A stretch of 21,744 bases of DNA from a virus. The stretch lies in the IMG/VR virus record IMGVR_UViG_3300050821_011941, positions 1 through 21,744 of that record, one strand, 5' to 3'. Shown in pieces: positions 1 to 7,711 of this stretch (its first letter is position 1; each line of letters begins with the position of its first letter). The translations under genes were made by a program, and so were the position numbers. The notes under the pieces were generated by a model that was not told the DNA's origin, searched no databases, and saw only the letters and a list, made by a program, of their open reading frames with translations.

Positions 1-267
1 CCTGTCAAGACATTTATTTTAAGCCCAACACGCCAGGACTGGATATGAGGCGTTCTGTTTTTCCAGCCGCCCATGTATTCGGGAGAAATAAAAGTGCCAC
101 CAACGCCAGCCGCAGCCTAATGCGGCCCGACGTAGTGAAAAGTAAAGGAATCTTTTTTAAGAAATTGGGAAAGACAAGGGCAGACCATTTCGTTAATCTC
201 TTATGAGACTCATTCTCAATTAATAGAAGTTTGCCATGAGCATATAAATTTATTACATTTTCTAAAA
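1..267. other. Leading segment without a supported gene
   Basis: No gene can be supported here. A + strand frame is open from the window edge to a TGA at 204-206 and could be the 3' end of an upstream gene, but its roughly 67 residues resemble nothing I recognise. A minus-strand frame covers the same bases and runs into the terminase gene, so it is probably a shadow. The last 60 bases before the terminase start are AT-rich and hold a possible promoter, described separately. Confidence 0.5.
231..259 (+). promoter_or_regulatory. Possible promoter of the late operon
   Basis: TTGCCA at 231-236 (five of six to the -35 consensus) lies 17 bases before TACATT at 254-259 (four of six to the -10 consensus), in an AT-rich stretch. 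The predicted transcription start falls almost on the ATG at 268, so the message would be leaderless, which fits the absence of a Shine-Dalgarno sequence before that gene. TATAAA at 243-248 is an alternative -10 but lacks a good partner. This is pattern matching only. Confidence 0.3.
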
Positions 268-714
268 ATGAAATGGACAATTTCCAAAGCCGCAAAAGAA
301 TTTGCGACGACGGAGGAAACAATCACGCGCGGTCTTCGTTATCTCGGCCTCGACACAAAGCGAAAAAGCAAGGGCGCGAACGAATACACGACTAAGCAAA
401 TTGTCGGCGCAATTTTTGGCGACCTGAAACACGAAAAAACCAGATTGACGCGGGCGGAAGCGGAAATAAAAGAAATTGAATCGCTTGAAAAAGCCAACAC
501 CGTTATTCCCCGCGATGACGTTGTGACATTCATTCGCGAAACTTTTTCACCGGTGCGCGAAATGGTTATAGCTCTTGCTGGAAGCCAGGCGGCGTTATGC
601 AATCCCAGCGATCCGCAACATGCTCACGCGCATTTGACGGCCTGGACGGATATGTTTCTGAAGCATTGCAAAGAGAGGATGCCGGTCTCGGCAGAAAAGG
701 AGACAAAGGAATGA
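268..714 (+). CDS. Terminase small subunit, Nu1-like
   Basis: Probable DNA-recognition subunit of the packaging motor, which binds the phage packaging site and brings the large subunit to it. The 148-residue protein opens with a helix-turn-helix (about residues 3-28, 'TISKAAKEFATTEETITRGL'), as in lambda Nu1. A charged helical stretch follows (about 55-75, RAEAEIKEIESLEKAN), then the pattern 'VIPRDDVVTFIRE', which resembles the 'l-v-p-a-d-e-V' segment before the C-terminal part of Nu1-family proteins. The following genes, including a gpA-type large terminase, support the call. No Shine-Dalgarno sequence precedes the ATG, possibly because the message is leaderless. The stop overlaps the next start (ATGA at 711-714). 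Family assignment is by motif and position, with no search done. Confidence 0.8.
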   Translation: MKWTISKAAKEFATTEETITRGLRYLGLDTKRKSKGANEYTTKQIVGAIFGDLKHEKTRLTRAEAEIKEIESLEKANTVIPRDDVVTFIRETFSPVREMVIALAGSQAALCNPSDPQHAHAHLTAWTDMFLKHCKERMPVSAEKETKE

Positions 715-893
715 TTCGCAATGAGACTCGGATTTGTCCTGTCTGTGGTAAGGAAATCGAAATTGAGCCGGTTTTGGAAACTAAAAGCCAAACCGAATGC
801 CAATGTGGTGCAAAGCTGAATCTTGAATGGGAGAGGATTGAAACCGAAAATGGTCCTGAAGATATAATCTATTTTGAAAAAATCCGACCTTAA
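711..893 (+). CDS. Small zinc-ribbon protein
   Basis: A 60-residue protein beginning at the ATG at 711, which overlaps the preceding stop as ATGA and has a strong Shine-Dalgarno sequence (AAGGAG at 697-702, eight bases before the start). A longer frame reaches back to 597 but lies inside the terminase small subunit gene and lacks such a site. The protein has CPVC near residues 8-11 and CQC near residues 29-31, a Cys-X2-Cys plus Cys-X-Cys set typical of a single zinc ribbon, followed by an acidic tail. Function is unknown. Its place between the two terminase genes suggests a packaging accessory factor or a regulator, but that is inference from position. Confidence 0.75.
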   Translation: MIRNETRICPVCGKEIEIEPVLETKSQTECQCGAKLNLEWERIETENGPEDIIYFEKIRP

Positions 894-897
894 ATTC

Positions 898-2715
898 ATG
901 GCATCAATCCGCGATGCCTGTTTGACGGAAAGGCCGATGCAATCCGTCGCGGATTGGTGCTGCGAAAATCTCACATTCGACGAAGCGGGAAATCATGGTC
1001 CGTATAAAACCGCCGGGTGCGAATACATCATTGACCCGCTCAACGACTGGAATAAACCATTTATGCGGGATGAAGTTTTAGTCTGGGGAAGTCAGAGCAA
1101 AAAGACGGGGATGTTAATGGGCGGCGCGGCATGGGCCGCGATTAACGATCCGTGTGGATTTCTCTGGGTGATGCCATCGCTTACGCTCGTCGCAAAATTT
1201 TCCCGTCAACGCTGGCAAAAAATGTTGCGGCGTTCCGAATGTTTCAAAGCCGTTTTGCCGGTAGGCGCAAAGCGGCATGATTTTGCGACTGCATCTCAAA
1301 TGCTCGGCGCAGCGACATTTAATTTTGTCGGTTCAAATTCGCCGGCGAACCTTGCAAGCAATCCGTGTCGCCGCGTGGTGCTTGATGAAGTGGATAAATT
1401 TGATGCGGGCGGACGTGAGGAAGCCGACGCGGTGAACCTCGCGGAGCAACGCACAAAGGACCAGATAAACCCGCAACGCTGGAAAACCTCAACGCCGACG
1501 CTCGTTACCGGATTGATTTGGCAGGAATATTTAAAGGGCAACCAGATGCGATATTTTGTGCCCTGTCCGAAATGCGAAAAGGAAGTTGTGTTTGCGTGGA
1601 GCGCGGAATATACAAGTCTCGCAAAGACCGGGTGCGAGGCATACATGCAATGGGACAGCGCGGCTAAGGTTAATGGCAAATGGGACTTGGAGAAAGTGGA
1701 GAAATCGGCGCGGATGATTTGCCCGCATTGCAAATACAGCATCAAAGATTCAGAAAAGACTAAGATGGTCAGAAAGGGAAAATGGAAAGCGACAAACTTA
1801 CAATCATCTGCGAACTTCGTTTCCAGACACCTCCCTTCGCTATACGCGACGGCTCCGGAAACATCATTCGGCGCTCTCGCAGTAAAATTCTTACAGTTAA
1901 AGAACTCCTTGCTTGGATTACAGGGCTTCATTAATGGGGAATTAGCCGAGCCTTATGAAGGACAGGACACGCGAAAAAAACGCATCGACCTCGTAAGCCG
2001 CGGCGTCGAAGTGACGGCGGAATGGCAAAAGCTATTGACCGTTGATTGCCAACAGAAACAGCCTTATTTCTGGTATGTTGTGCGGGCCTGGGACGGCAAA
2101 CGCAGCGAGGGAATTGAAGCTGGCAGTTGCGATCAATGGGAAGATTTGCGCATCGTTCAGGAAAAGCACGGCATAAAAGATATTGGCGTTGCCGTGGACT
2201 CCGGTTACGGCGCAAGAAGCGAGGCGGATGTCTATAAAAACTGCGCGCGGTTCGGGGAATATGAGCAGGGCGAAGAAAGTTTACTTCACATGGGCTGGAT
2301 GCCGGTTAAAGGTTTTCCCGGTTCAAAAAAGTGGAAAGAGGCGGGAACGCGGATTGAACTGCCTTACTATTTGTCCAAGGTAGATCCCTTTCGCGGCACC
2401 GCGGAAGCGGGCAATGTGGAGATGAGTTTGTTTGAATTCAGCGGTGATTTTTACAAAGACATCCTGGCGGCAATGCGCGAAGGCAAAGGCGCAATACAAT
2501 GGGCGGTATCGAAAGCGATGGACAATGAGGAATATTGGCGGCACATGGATGGCGAAGTTAAACAGCCGATGCACAGCCCGCGCACGGGAAAAGTTACGTT
2601 TGAATGGGTGAAACGCGGGCGGCACTGGCCCAATCATTTATTCGATTGCGAGATCATCCAGATTGCGCTTGCCCATTTTTACGGTTGGTTTACTTTTGAA
2701 CTCCAAGAGAAATGA
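898..2715 (+). CDS. Terminase large subunit, gpA family
   Basis: ATPase and nuclease of the packaging motor: it cuts concatemeric DNA and pumps it into the prohead through the portal. From the ATG at 898 it has 605 residues, close to lambda gpA (641). It shows a Walker A-like 'WGSQSKKTG' (63-71) and Walker B 'RRVVLDEVD' (158-166). Two Cys pairs, CPKC (223-226) and CPHC (275-278), resemble a zinc-finger insertion. The C-terminal RNase H-like nuclease has candidate acidic residues in 'TVDCQ' (D383), 'VDSGYG' (D434) and 'HLFDCE' (D583); the ending 'NHLFDCE' is characteristic of gpA proteins. An alternative TTG start at 874 adds eight residues and overlaps the zinc-ribbon gene. I prefer the ATG five bases after that gene's stop. 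The next gene overlaps as ATGA. Both catalytic halves look intact. Confidence 0.95.
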   Translation: MASIRDACLTERPMQSVADWCCENLTFDEAGNHGPYKTAGCEYIIDPLNDWNKPFMRDEVLVWGSQSKKTGMLMGGAAWAAINDPCGFLWVMPSLTLVAKFSRQRWQKMLRRSECFKAVLPVGAKRHDFATASQMLGAATFNFVGSNSPANLASNPCRRVVLDEVDKFDAGGREEADAVNLAEQRTKDQINPQRWKTSTPTLVTGLIWQEYLKGNQMRYFVPCPKCEKEVVFAWSAEYTSLAKTGCEAYMQWDSAAKVNGKWDLEKVEKSARMICPHCKYSIKDSEKTKMVRKGKWKATNLQSSANFVSRHLPSLYATAPETSFGALAVKFLQLKNSLLGLQGFINGELAEPYEGQDTRKKRIDLVSRGVEVTAEWQKLLTVDCQQKQPYFWYVVRAWDGKRSEGIEAGSCDQWEDLRIVQEKHGIKDIGVAVDSGYGARSEADVYKNCARFGEYEQGEESLLHMGWMPVKGFPGSKKWKEAGTRIELPYYLSKVDPFRGTAEAGNVEMSLFEFSGDFYKDILAAMREGKGAIQWAVSKAMDNEEYWRHMDGEVKQPMHSPRTGKVTFEWVKRGRHWPNHLFDCEIIQIALAHFYGWFTFELQEK

Positions 2716-2894
2716 TTTTACATTTCAAAAATAACGACATGCAAACCGTAGCGGTTCTTTTATCAAAATTTGGCAGGCGCACGCAATCCATCCGCGAAAA
2801 AGAATCGCTCGGCACTTTGACTGGATTGGAGTTAATCGAAGCCGATTTGACAAAAGGCGCCCTCATCCGCCTTAACCCAAAACTGCTGAAATGA
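2712..2894 (+). CDS. Small hypothetical protein after terL
   Basis: A 60-residue protein whose ATG overlaps the terminase stop (ATGA at 2712-2715). A second ATG at 2739 is possible. The sequence is basic and mixed, with 'SKFGRRTQSIREKESLGT' in the middle and 'LIEADLTKGALIRLNPKLLK' at the end. There is no transmembrane segment, signal peptide or Cys motif. I do not recognise it. Lambda has the head-tail connector gpW in the region between terminase and portal, but nothing here resembles gpW. The evidence that it is real is the back-to-back ATGA coupling on both sides and good coding character. Confidence 0.65.
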   Translation: MILHFKNNDMQTVAVLLSKFGRRTQSIREKESLGTLTGLELIEADLTKGALIRLNPKLLK

Positions 2895-3070
2895 GCGGAC
2901 GCATCAACCGTAAAGAACTAGCCGCGCAACTTGGCGTTTCCGTAAAAACGCTTTCGCGCCATGAATCAGAATGGGGCTTGAAAAAAGAGCGTGTTTATCT
3001 CTCCCGAAATATCGTGCATTATCCCGCTGATTCCGCTTCAAGGGTGTTCAAACGTCGGCGCGGTCAATAA
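2891..3070 (+). CDS. 59-aa helix-turn-helix protein
   Basis: A short gene that a 60-residue cutoff would miss. It starts at an ATG overlapping the previous stop (ATGA at 2891-2894) and ends with TAA at 3068-3070. The first 25 residues, including 'NRKELAAQLGVSVKTLSRHE', read as a clear helix-turn-helix of the excisionase/MerR-like type. A Trp-Gly turn follows, then 'LKKERVYLSRNIVHYPA' (a possible wing) and a very basic end (FKRRRGQ). It is therefore a likely DNA-binding protein. Because it lies between terminase and portal genes, it could be a packaging-site or head factor, a regulator of late transcription, or a cargo gene. Nothing in the sequence decides among these. Confidence 0.75.
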   Translation: MSGRINRKELAAQLGVSVKTLSRHESEWGLKKERVYLSRNIVHYPADSASRVFKRRRGQ

Positions 3071-3137
3071 GGCATTATCCGCATCTGTCCATTTCTGTCC
3101 CTTCTGAATTTTCTGCATCTATGCTATTGCTCCCTCA

Positions 3138-3560
3138 ATGGCTTGTCTCGCTGGAGCAATTAAGCGCGGTTTTCTAAGGCAAATCTTTGCCCAGGCGCAA
3201 GCATCGCAGACGGCGGTGACGCTCGGCGCGGCATTGCTCGCGTTTCAGGCGAATGCGTTTAGCTCGGTTCAATCAGGGCGCTTGATTGTGTCCACTTCCG
3301 GCAACGGGAAATCCGTTGCCTTCTCGATGCCGACCATGGGGCAGATAGTGCCCGATGAATTAATGTCCTTCAGCGAGGAACTATTTGAAGTTTATTCCGA
3401 CGCCCTGACAGCACTTGGAACCCTTGGCACGGACCCGAATCTCGATCCGCCGATATTCGCACAAATGCTTCTCGATGACCGGATGCAGACTGTCACGGAA
3501 GTGCGCATGGATTTCACGCCCACGCGCCTTTGGACAAATGGAGTGTCCGCCCCGCAATGA
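3138..3560 (+). CDS. Hypothetical protein before the portal
   Basis: A 140-residue protein starting at the ATG at 3138. An in-frame stop at 3105-3107 excludes a longer form with ATG. The N-terminal half is Ala-rich and moderately hydrophobic (AQAQASQTAVTLGAALLAFQ). The middle contains 'LIVSTSGNGKSVAFSMP', and the end has 'DRMQTVTEVRMDFTPTRLW'. The 'GNGKS' string looks like part of a P-loop, but the protein is too small and otherwise unlike an ATPase, so I treat it as chance. It fills the slot of the lambda head-tail connector gpW without resembling it. No Shine-Dalgarno sequence precedes it. A 67-base pyrimidine-rich gap separates it from the helix-turn-helix gene, and its stop overlaps the portal start (ATGA). 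Function unknown. Confidence 0.7.
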   Translation: MACLAGAIKRGFLRQIFAQAQASQTAVTLGAALLAFQANAFSSVQSGRLIVSTSGNGKSVAFSMPTMGQIVPDELMSFSEELFEVYSDALTALGTLGTDPNLDPPIFAQMLLDDRMQTVTEVRMDFTPTRLWTNGVSAPQ

Positions 3561-5065
3561 AGAAATTTTTAAAACGATTGTGGAACGCGATTTTCAACCG
3601 CTACGAAGCTGCTTCGCAATCATGGTCTGACCGTTCGTGGCTCAATACTGCGACGCAGGACGCCCGATTTGACGCGAATGAAGCCACGCGCCGCGAACTC
3701 GTTCGCCGGTCCCGCTATTGGGAACAAAATAATTTTATCGTCAATCGGCTGGCGGATTTGTTCGAGCAATTCACGGTGGGAGCGAACGGTTTGCAGGTTA
3801 TTCCCGCTTCCAACACGGAAACATGGAATACATCGGCCTCGGAATGGTGGGGAACTTGGTGCCGATTTCCGGCACTGGATTGCAAGCAGCCTTTTGGAAT
3901 TTTGCAAAGCGTCATGGCCCGCGCATGGTTCGTTGACGGCGAGGTATTCATTTGGAAAACCTTTTCTGAAAATCAGAAAATCTCTCCGCGCATTCAATTG
4001 ATCGAGGCGCATCGTGTCCAGACGCCGCCGGACATGCGCGAACAGGAGGGCAAAACCATCATTGACGGCGTGAAAGTTGATGGCAACGGCCGTCCAATCG
4101 GTTACTACGTCAAAATCGGATTCAAGGATAATGAATATCAACTGGTATCCGCCGACCAGATGATTCACCTTTTCGAGCCTTCGCGTCCCGGCATGTATCG
4201 CGGCATCCCATTCCTATCGCCCGTGATGAACATGCTCCATGACCTTGACGATCTGCAAATGTTTGAAATGCGGGCGGCAAAAGAGGCGAGTGCGGTCACC
4301 AACGTAATCACGAATGCCAGCGGGGAAATAAAAGACGCCGCGACGTTGCGCAAGGTAAACATGAACACCACGACGCAGGGGGGCGGCCCGAATGGAACCA
4401 CGAAACCCGATCCGCAATATTATCAAACCTTGCTTGGCGCGCGAACCATCGCCTTGAAAAAAGGCGAGGACATGAAGCAGTTTGCGATTGACCGGCCTTC
4501 GGTCGTGTCCCGTGAATATTGGGACTACCTTCTTGCCGCCATCTGCGCGGGTGTCGGCATTTCGCGACTCCTGGTCCTGCCCTTCTCCATGCAAGGGACT
4601 GTTACCCGCGCAGACCTCGATGTTTCGGCGGTATTTTTCCGTTCCCGTTCGCAAGTCATATCCGCCGCCATCCGCGAGGTTTACGTTTGGGTAATGACCT
4701 TCGCAGCGAAATATGACAAGGCCCTCGACGGTGCACCGGATGATTTTTTGAAACATATCATCCGTCCTCCGCGCTCGGTCAATGTGGATGTGGGACGCAA
4801 TTCATCGGCGGTCATCGCCGAACTGGATTCAGGCACGCGCACTTATCAGGATATTTACGCGGAGAAAGGCGAGGATTGGCGCGAACAGTTGACGCAGAAA
4901 GCCAAGGAGCGGGCTTTTGTGCATGCTCTAGCCAAAGAATATTCCACGCCGGAAGAAAAGGTGAGCATCGACGAAATCGCCGCAACCGCCGCCGCTCCGG
5001 TCACGCCTGACCCGCAGGAACGCAGTTCCAGTGATTCAATCGCCGCCACTTCGACGCCGCCATGA
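3557..5065 (+). CDS. Portal protein, lambda gpB family
   Basis: Forms the dodecameric ring at one capsid vertex through which DNA enters and leaves, and to which the terminase and neck attach. The start is the ATG at 3557, overlapping the upstream stop as ATGA; the frame extends to a TTG at 3530 without need. At 502 residues it matches the family (lambda gpB is 533). Features typical of gpB-type portals are the early Arg-rich 'RRELVRRSRYWEQNN' with 'GANGLQV' (about 45-82), the central 'ADQMIHLFEPSRPGMYRGIP' (about 198-217), a following helix 'MNMLHDLDDLQMFEMRAAKE', and 'CAGVGISRLLVLPF'. The C-terminus is a low-complexity Ala/Pro/Ser tail. The stop overlaps the protease-capsid gene as ATGA. 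Confidence 0.92.
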   Translation: MKKFLKRLWNAIFNRYEAASQSWSDRSWLNTATQDARFDANEATRRELVRRSRYWEQNNFIVNRLADLFEQFTVGANGLQVIPASNTETWNTSASEWWGTWCRFPALDCKQPFGILQSVMARAWFVDGEVFIWKTFSENQKISPRIQLIEAHRVQTPPDMREQEGKTIIDGVKVDGNGRPIGYYVKIGFKDNEYQLVSADQMIHLFEPSRPGMYRGIPFLSPVMNMLHDLDDLQMFEMRAAKEASAVTNVITNASGEIKDAATLRKVNMNTTTQGGGPNGTTKPDPQYYQTLLGARTIALKKGEDMKQFAIDRPSVVSREYWDYLLAAICAGVGISRLLVLPFSMQGTVTRADLDVSAVFFRSRSQVISAAIREVYVWVMTFAAKYDKALDGAPDDFLKHIIRPPRSVNVDVGRNSSAVIAELDSGTRTYQDIYAEKGEDWREQLTQKAKERAFVHALAKEYSTPEEKVSIDEIAATAAAPVTPDPQERSSSDSIAATSTPP

Positions 5066-7221
5066 AAAAACAGCATCGCAGAAATTTTAAAGGCGTCCCG
5101 CAAGCCAGCGCAAAAGTCATTCCCTGGCTCACGGTCAAAAATCTTTCCACATCCGATTGTGAAATGTGCATCAACGGGCAAATTGGAAAGTCATGGTGGG
5201 ATGATAGCGGGACCAGCTCCAAGGAATTTCGAGACGCGCTTAATGCGATACCAAATGGAAAACAAATCAAAGTCCGTATCAACAGCGAAGGCGGCTCGAT
5301 TCAAGACGGCCTCGACATTTACAACGCCATCAAAGCCCGGCGCAATGACGTTACCTGTTGTGTGGACGGTTACGCGCTTTCAATCGCTTCCATTATCGCC
5401 CTCGCGGGTGGTAAAACTGTCAGCCCGAAGTCTTCCGTTTGGATGATCCATGAACCCTGGTCAATGACCGAGGGGGACAGCGAGGACCATCGCAAATCGG
5501 CGGACATGCTCGATAAACATGCGGAAGTGCTGGCGTCCATCTATTCGGATGAAACCGGCAAGAGCAAAAAAGCCATGCGGGATGCCATGAAAGAGGAAAC
5601 ATGGTTTACCGGCGAGGAAGCGGCGGAATTCGGACTCGCTGATGAAACGATAGACGATGACGGCACGATGGCCGCGTTCGCCAAAGTCGATTTGTCCAAG
5701 TTTCAGCACGTTCCCCAAAACATTTTAGAAAAACTTTCGCGGGCTGCGATTCAGCCTGCGGCAATCCCCGTCGCTCAGGCGACACAACCCAAAGTAATAA
5801 TGAACAAAGCAAAAATGCTCGCCCTGCTCAAAAAGCATGGCATCACCCCGCCTGATAACGCGACGGATGACGAGATTTTGGCCCTCGTCGAAAACCTTCC
5901 GGTCGCACAACCTGTAACCGCGATAGCCGGTGCCGCGACCGACCCGCTCGCCGCAAAAATCATTTCGATTGAAGCACAACTCGCTTCCGAAAAGAAAACG
6001 CGAATCACAGCGTCCCTGCAAAAGTTGGTGGACAATTGCCAGCTTCCCGCCGCCGAAATGGACGGCTGGGTCGAGGATTGCGTGAATGACGAGACCATTC
6101 TCGCGCGGTTGCAGAAACTTCCCGCCGCGCGGCCAGGCGGAGAGCCAATCACCGGCATCATTGACCTCGCAAAGGAAGGCGATGCCAAGCGGCACGGCGG
6201 TTTTGAACCGCTGGCGAAAATCTATGAGACCCACAAGACGCCCAAGGCCCGAGCGGCGGCGGTCAAAAAGGATTGGGTCAGTCTCCATAATGAAGCCATC
6301 AAGCGCGATGCGCGTCGCGGCTCGAACCCGGTCAATACCAACACCTATTCAGCGACGCTTATCACGAGTTTCCTGATGGACGGCTCGGTAACTGACTTGC
6401 AAAACATCTGGGCACCGCTGCGGGCCTTCTCAATTGATTATCAGCCTGATCCCTACAAACCGAAAGCCACGGGCGAATTGAAGCACCTCATTTCCGGTTC
6501 GACGGCGCAGACGAATGCCACAAACTTTGAATCGGGCGATTCCAATGTCGGCGTTTCAACGGTGACGATGAATCAATATACCGTCAGTTTTCAAGTCAGC
6601 AATTCGGATTTGAATTCCGGTTTGCGAATGGAAAACCTCGTCACTATCAACACCGCGCAATTCGCGAACAAGGTGATTGAGATCGCGACGGCGCCAATCA
6701 CGGTTGCGAACTTTGGCAACACATACGCCCCGCTTATTTCAAGTTCGGCGGCATTCGGGTTTTCTGACCTGGCGACCTTGCAGGGAAACCTCAAAAAGTC
6801 CTACAAGAAAAATCTGATTCTTGATGGCGCTTATATCGCTCGCGTTGCGAACACTCCCGGCTTCTTCCAGCTCGCTGGCACGGTAGGCGGTGCGACGGAA
6901 GATCAGACGATGGCATGGAAAGCCTTTGGCTGGGACATGATAGCGCAGAACACCGATTGGAGCGGCGCCGATCCGCTAGTGGTCGGCTTTGCCTGCCATC
7001 CGCAAGCCATTGCCGGTATTGCCGGTATGCCGCTCGCGCCGGTTGATATTCCCGGAGGGACATTTGAACAGCAGACCTTTGAAGTTCCGGGCATCGAAAC
7101 GAAAGTGGCGCTTTATCGGTGGTTCAACCTCGCGACGCGCACCATGTGGTGCTCGTATGACATCATGCTTGGCGTCACGGCGGTTGATCTCACCGCTGGC
7201 AGTCTCGTCAAGAGTGGCTAG
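5062..7221 (+). CDS. ClpP-like head protease fused to capsid protein
   Basis: One uninterrupted 719-residue frame. Residues about 20-205 are a ClpP/S14-type head maturation protease: 'INSEGGSIQDGLDIYNAI' (73-90), the nucleophile segment 'DGYALSIASIIALAG' (Ser107), 'VWMIHEP' (His130), a likely acid near Asp151, and 'WFTGEEAAEFGLAD' (181-194). Residues about 225-380 form a linker with short helical and Ala/Pro-rich parts, as expected for a scaffold. From about 425 to the end, a 'TNTYSATLITSFL...' start and 'FQVSNSDLN', 'TMAWKAFGWDM' and 'VGFACHP' segments fit an HK97-fold-type major capsid protein, although I recognise the family only generally. In lambda these functions are split between gpC, Nu3 and gpE. 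An internal Met247 (ATG at 5800, 'MNKAKMLALLKKHG') looks like the natural start of a separate scaffold-capsid protein. The gene is coupled to the portal as ATGA. Confidence 0.85.
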   Translation: MKKQHRRNFKGVPQASAKVIPWLTVKNLSTSDCEMCINGQIGKSWWDDSGTSSKEFRDALNAIPNGKQIKVRINSEGGSIQDGLDIYNAIKARRNDVTCCVDGYALSIASIIALAGGKTVSPKSSVWMIHEPWSMTEGDSEDHRKSADMLDKHAEVLASIYSDETGKSKKAMRDAMKEETWFTGEEAAEFGLADETIDDDGTMAAFAKVDLSKFQHVPQNILEKLSRAAIQPAAIPVAQATQPKVIMNKAKMLALLKKHGITPPDNATDDEILALVENLPVAQPVTAIAGAATDPLAAKIISIEAQLASEKKTRITASLQKLVDNCQLPAAEMDGWVEDCVNDETILARLQKLPAARPGGEPITGIIDLAKEGDAKRHGGFEPLAKIYETHKTPKARAAAVKKDWVSLHNEAIKRDARRGSNPVNTNTYSATLITSFLMDGSVTDLQNIWAPLRAFSIDYQPDPYKPKATGELKHLISGSTAQTNATNFESGDSNVGVSTVTMNQYTVSFQVSNSDLNSGLRMENLVTINTAQFANKVIEIATAPITVANFGNTYAPLISSSAAFGFSDLATLQGNLKKSYKKNLILDGAYIARVANTPGFFQLAGTVGGATEDQTMAWKAFGWDMIAQNTDWSGADPLVVGFACHPQAIAGIAGMPLAPVDIPGGTFEQQTFEVPGIETKVALYRWFNLATRTMWCSYDIMLGVTAVDLTAGSLVKSG

Positions 7222-7249
7222 ACAACCCTGAACCTGAACAAATAAACAA

Positions 7250-7693
7250 ATGAAAAAAATCATTCTCACAATCGCTGCGGTTGCGCTCGGCCTTCAGGCT
7301 TGGGCGCAAGCCCCAACTTATGACCCGCAAAACCTCGTCATCAATGGCGTGGTAAATGCGCTCGTATATAGCAACGTGAACGCAGTCATCGATTGCCGCA
7401 AACAAGCGAGCGTCGGCGTTATGATCAGCTATACCCAGATGGGAACCACAAACACGGCCACCAATTCATTCGCGTTCATTCGCGGCTTGGATGGCATCGC
7501 CACAAATTACGAGACGGCAACAAACCTGACCGTAATTACGGACGTCGCCCGAAATGGAACCGGCTATTTCTTTACCAATATTCCGACTTGGGGATGCGGG
7601 TATTTGAAATTGACGAACATCTACGACGGCAACCCGACGACATCCATGACCAATATAAATATTTGGTATGGGTCAAAAATCTCCTCTCCATAG
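7250..7693 (+). CDS. Secreted 147-aa protein after the capsid gene
   Basis: Begins with a textbook Sec signal peptide: MKK, a hydrophobic core (IILTIAAVALGL) and a likely cleavage after 'AWA' at residue 19. The mature part, about 128 residues, is rich in Asn, Thr, Tyr and Gly and reads as a β-sandwich ('VGVMISYTQMGTTNTATNSF', 'GTGYFFTNIP', 'MTNINIWYG'). It has two Cys (DCRKQ and WGCGY) that could form a disulfide after export. The gene lies 28 bases after the capsid stop and before a strong hairpin, so it is probably transcribed at capsid level. By position it would be a capsid decoration protein, but the signal peptide points to the periplasm or cell surface. It resembles the product at 9419. 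No family recognised. Confidence 0.8.
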   Translation: MKKIILTIAAVALGLQAWAQAPTYDPQNLVINGVVNALVYSNVNAVIDCRKQASVGVMISYTQMGTTNTATNSFAFIRGLDGIATNYETATNLTVITDVARNGTGYFFTNIPTWGCGYLKLTNIYDGNPTTSMTNINIWYGSKISSP

Positions 7694-7711
7694 CGGCGCA
7701 TTCAGGTGCAC

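Noticed and set aside
14-322. 102-codon minus-strand frame at the window start
   Set aside because: It overlaps the start of the well-supported terminase small subunit, has no recognisable product and lacks a ribosome site.
1296-1931. 211-codon minus-strand frame inside terL
   Set aside because: It is fully antisense to a gene with clear terminase motifs. Its Ser/Arg-rich composition is typical of a shadow frame.
3121-3177. 18-codon ORF at 3121
   Set aside because: It has no coupling to a neighbour and no ribosome site, and overlaps the start of the 140-aa gene in another frame.
3138-3560. P-loop ATPase suggested by 'GNGKS'
   Set aside because: The string lacks the surrounding strand-loop-helix pattern and the protein has no Walker B or other ATPase features.
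5725-6288. 187-codon minus-strand frame inside the protease-capsid gene
   Set aside because: It is antisense to a strongly coding frame, and its Arg/Gly/Phe-rich composition is typical of a reversed gene.
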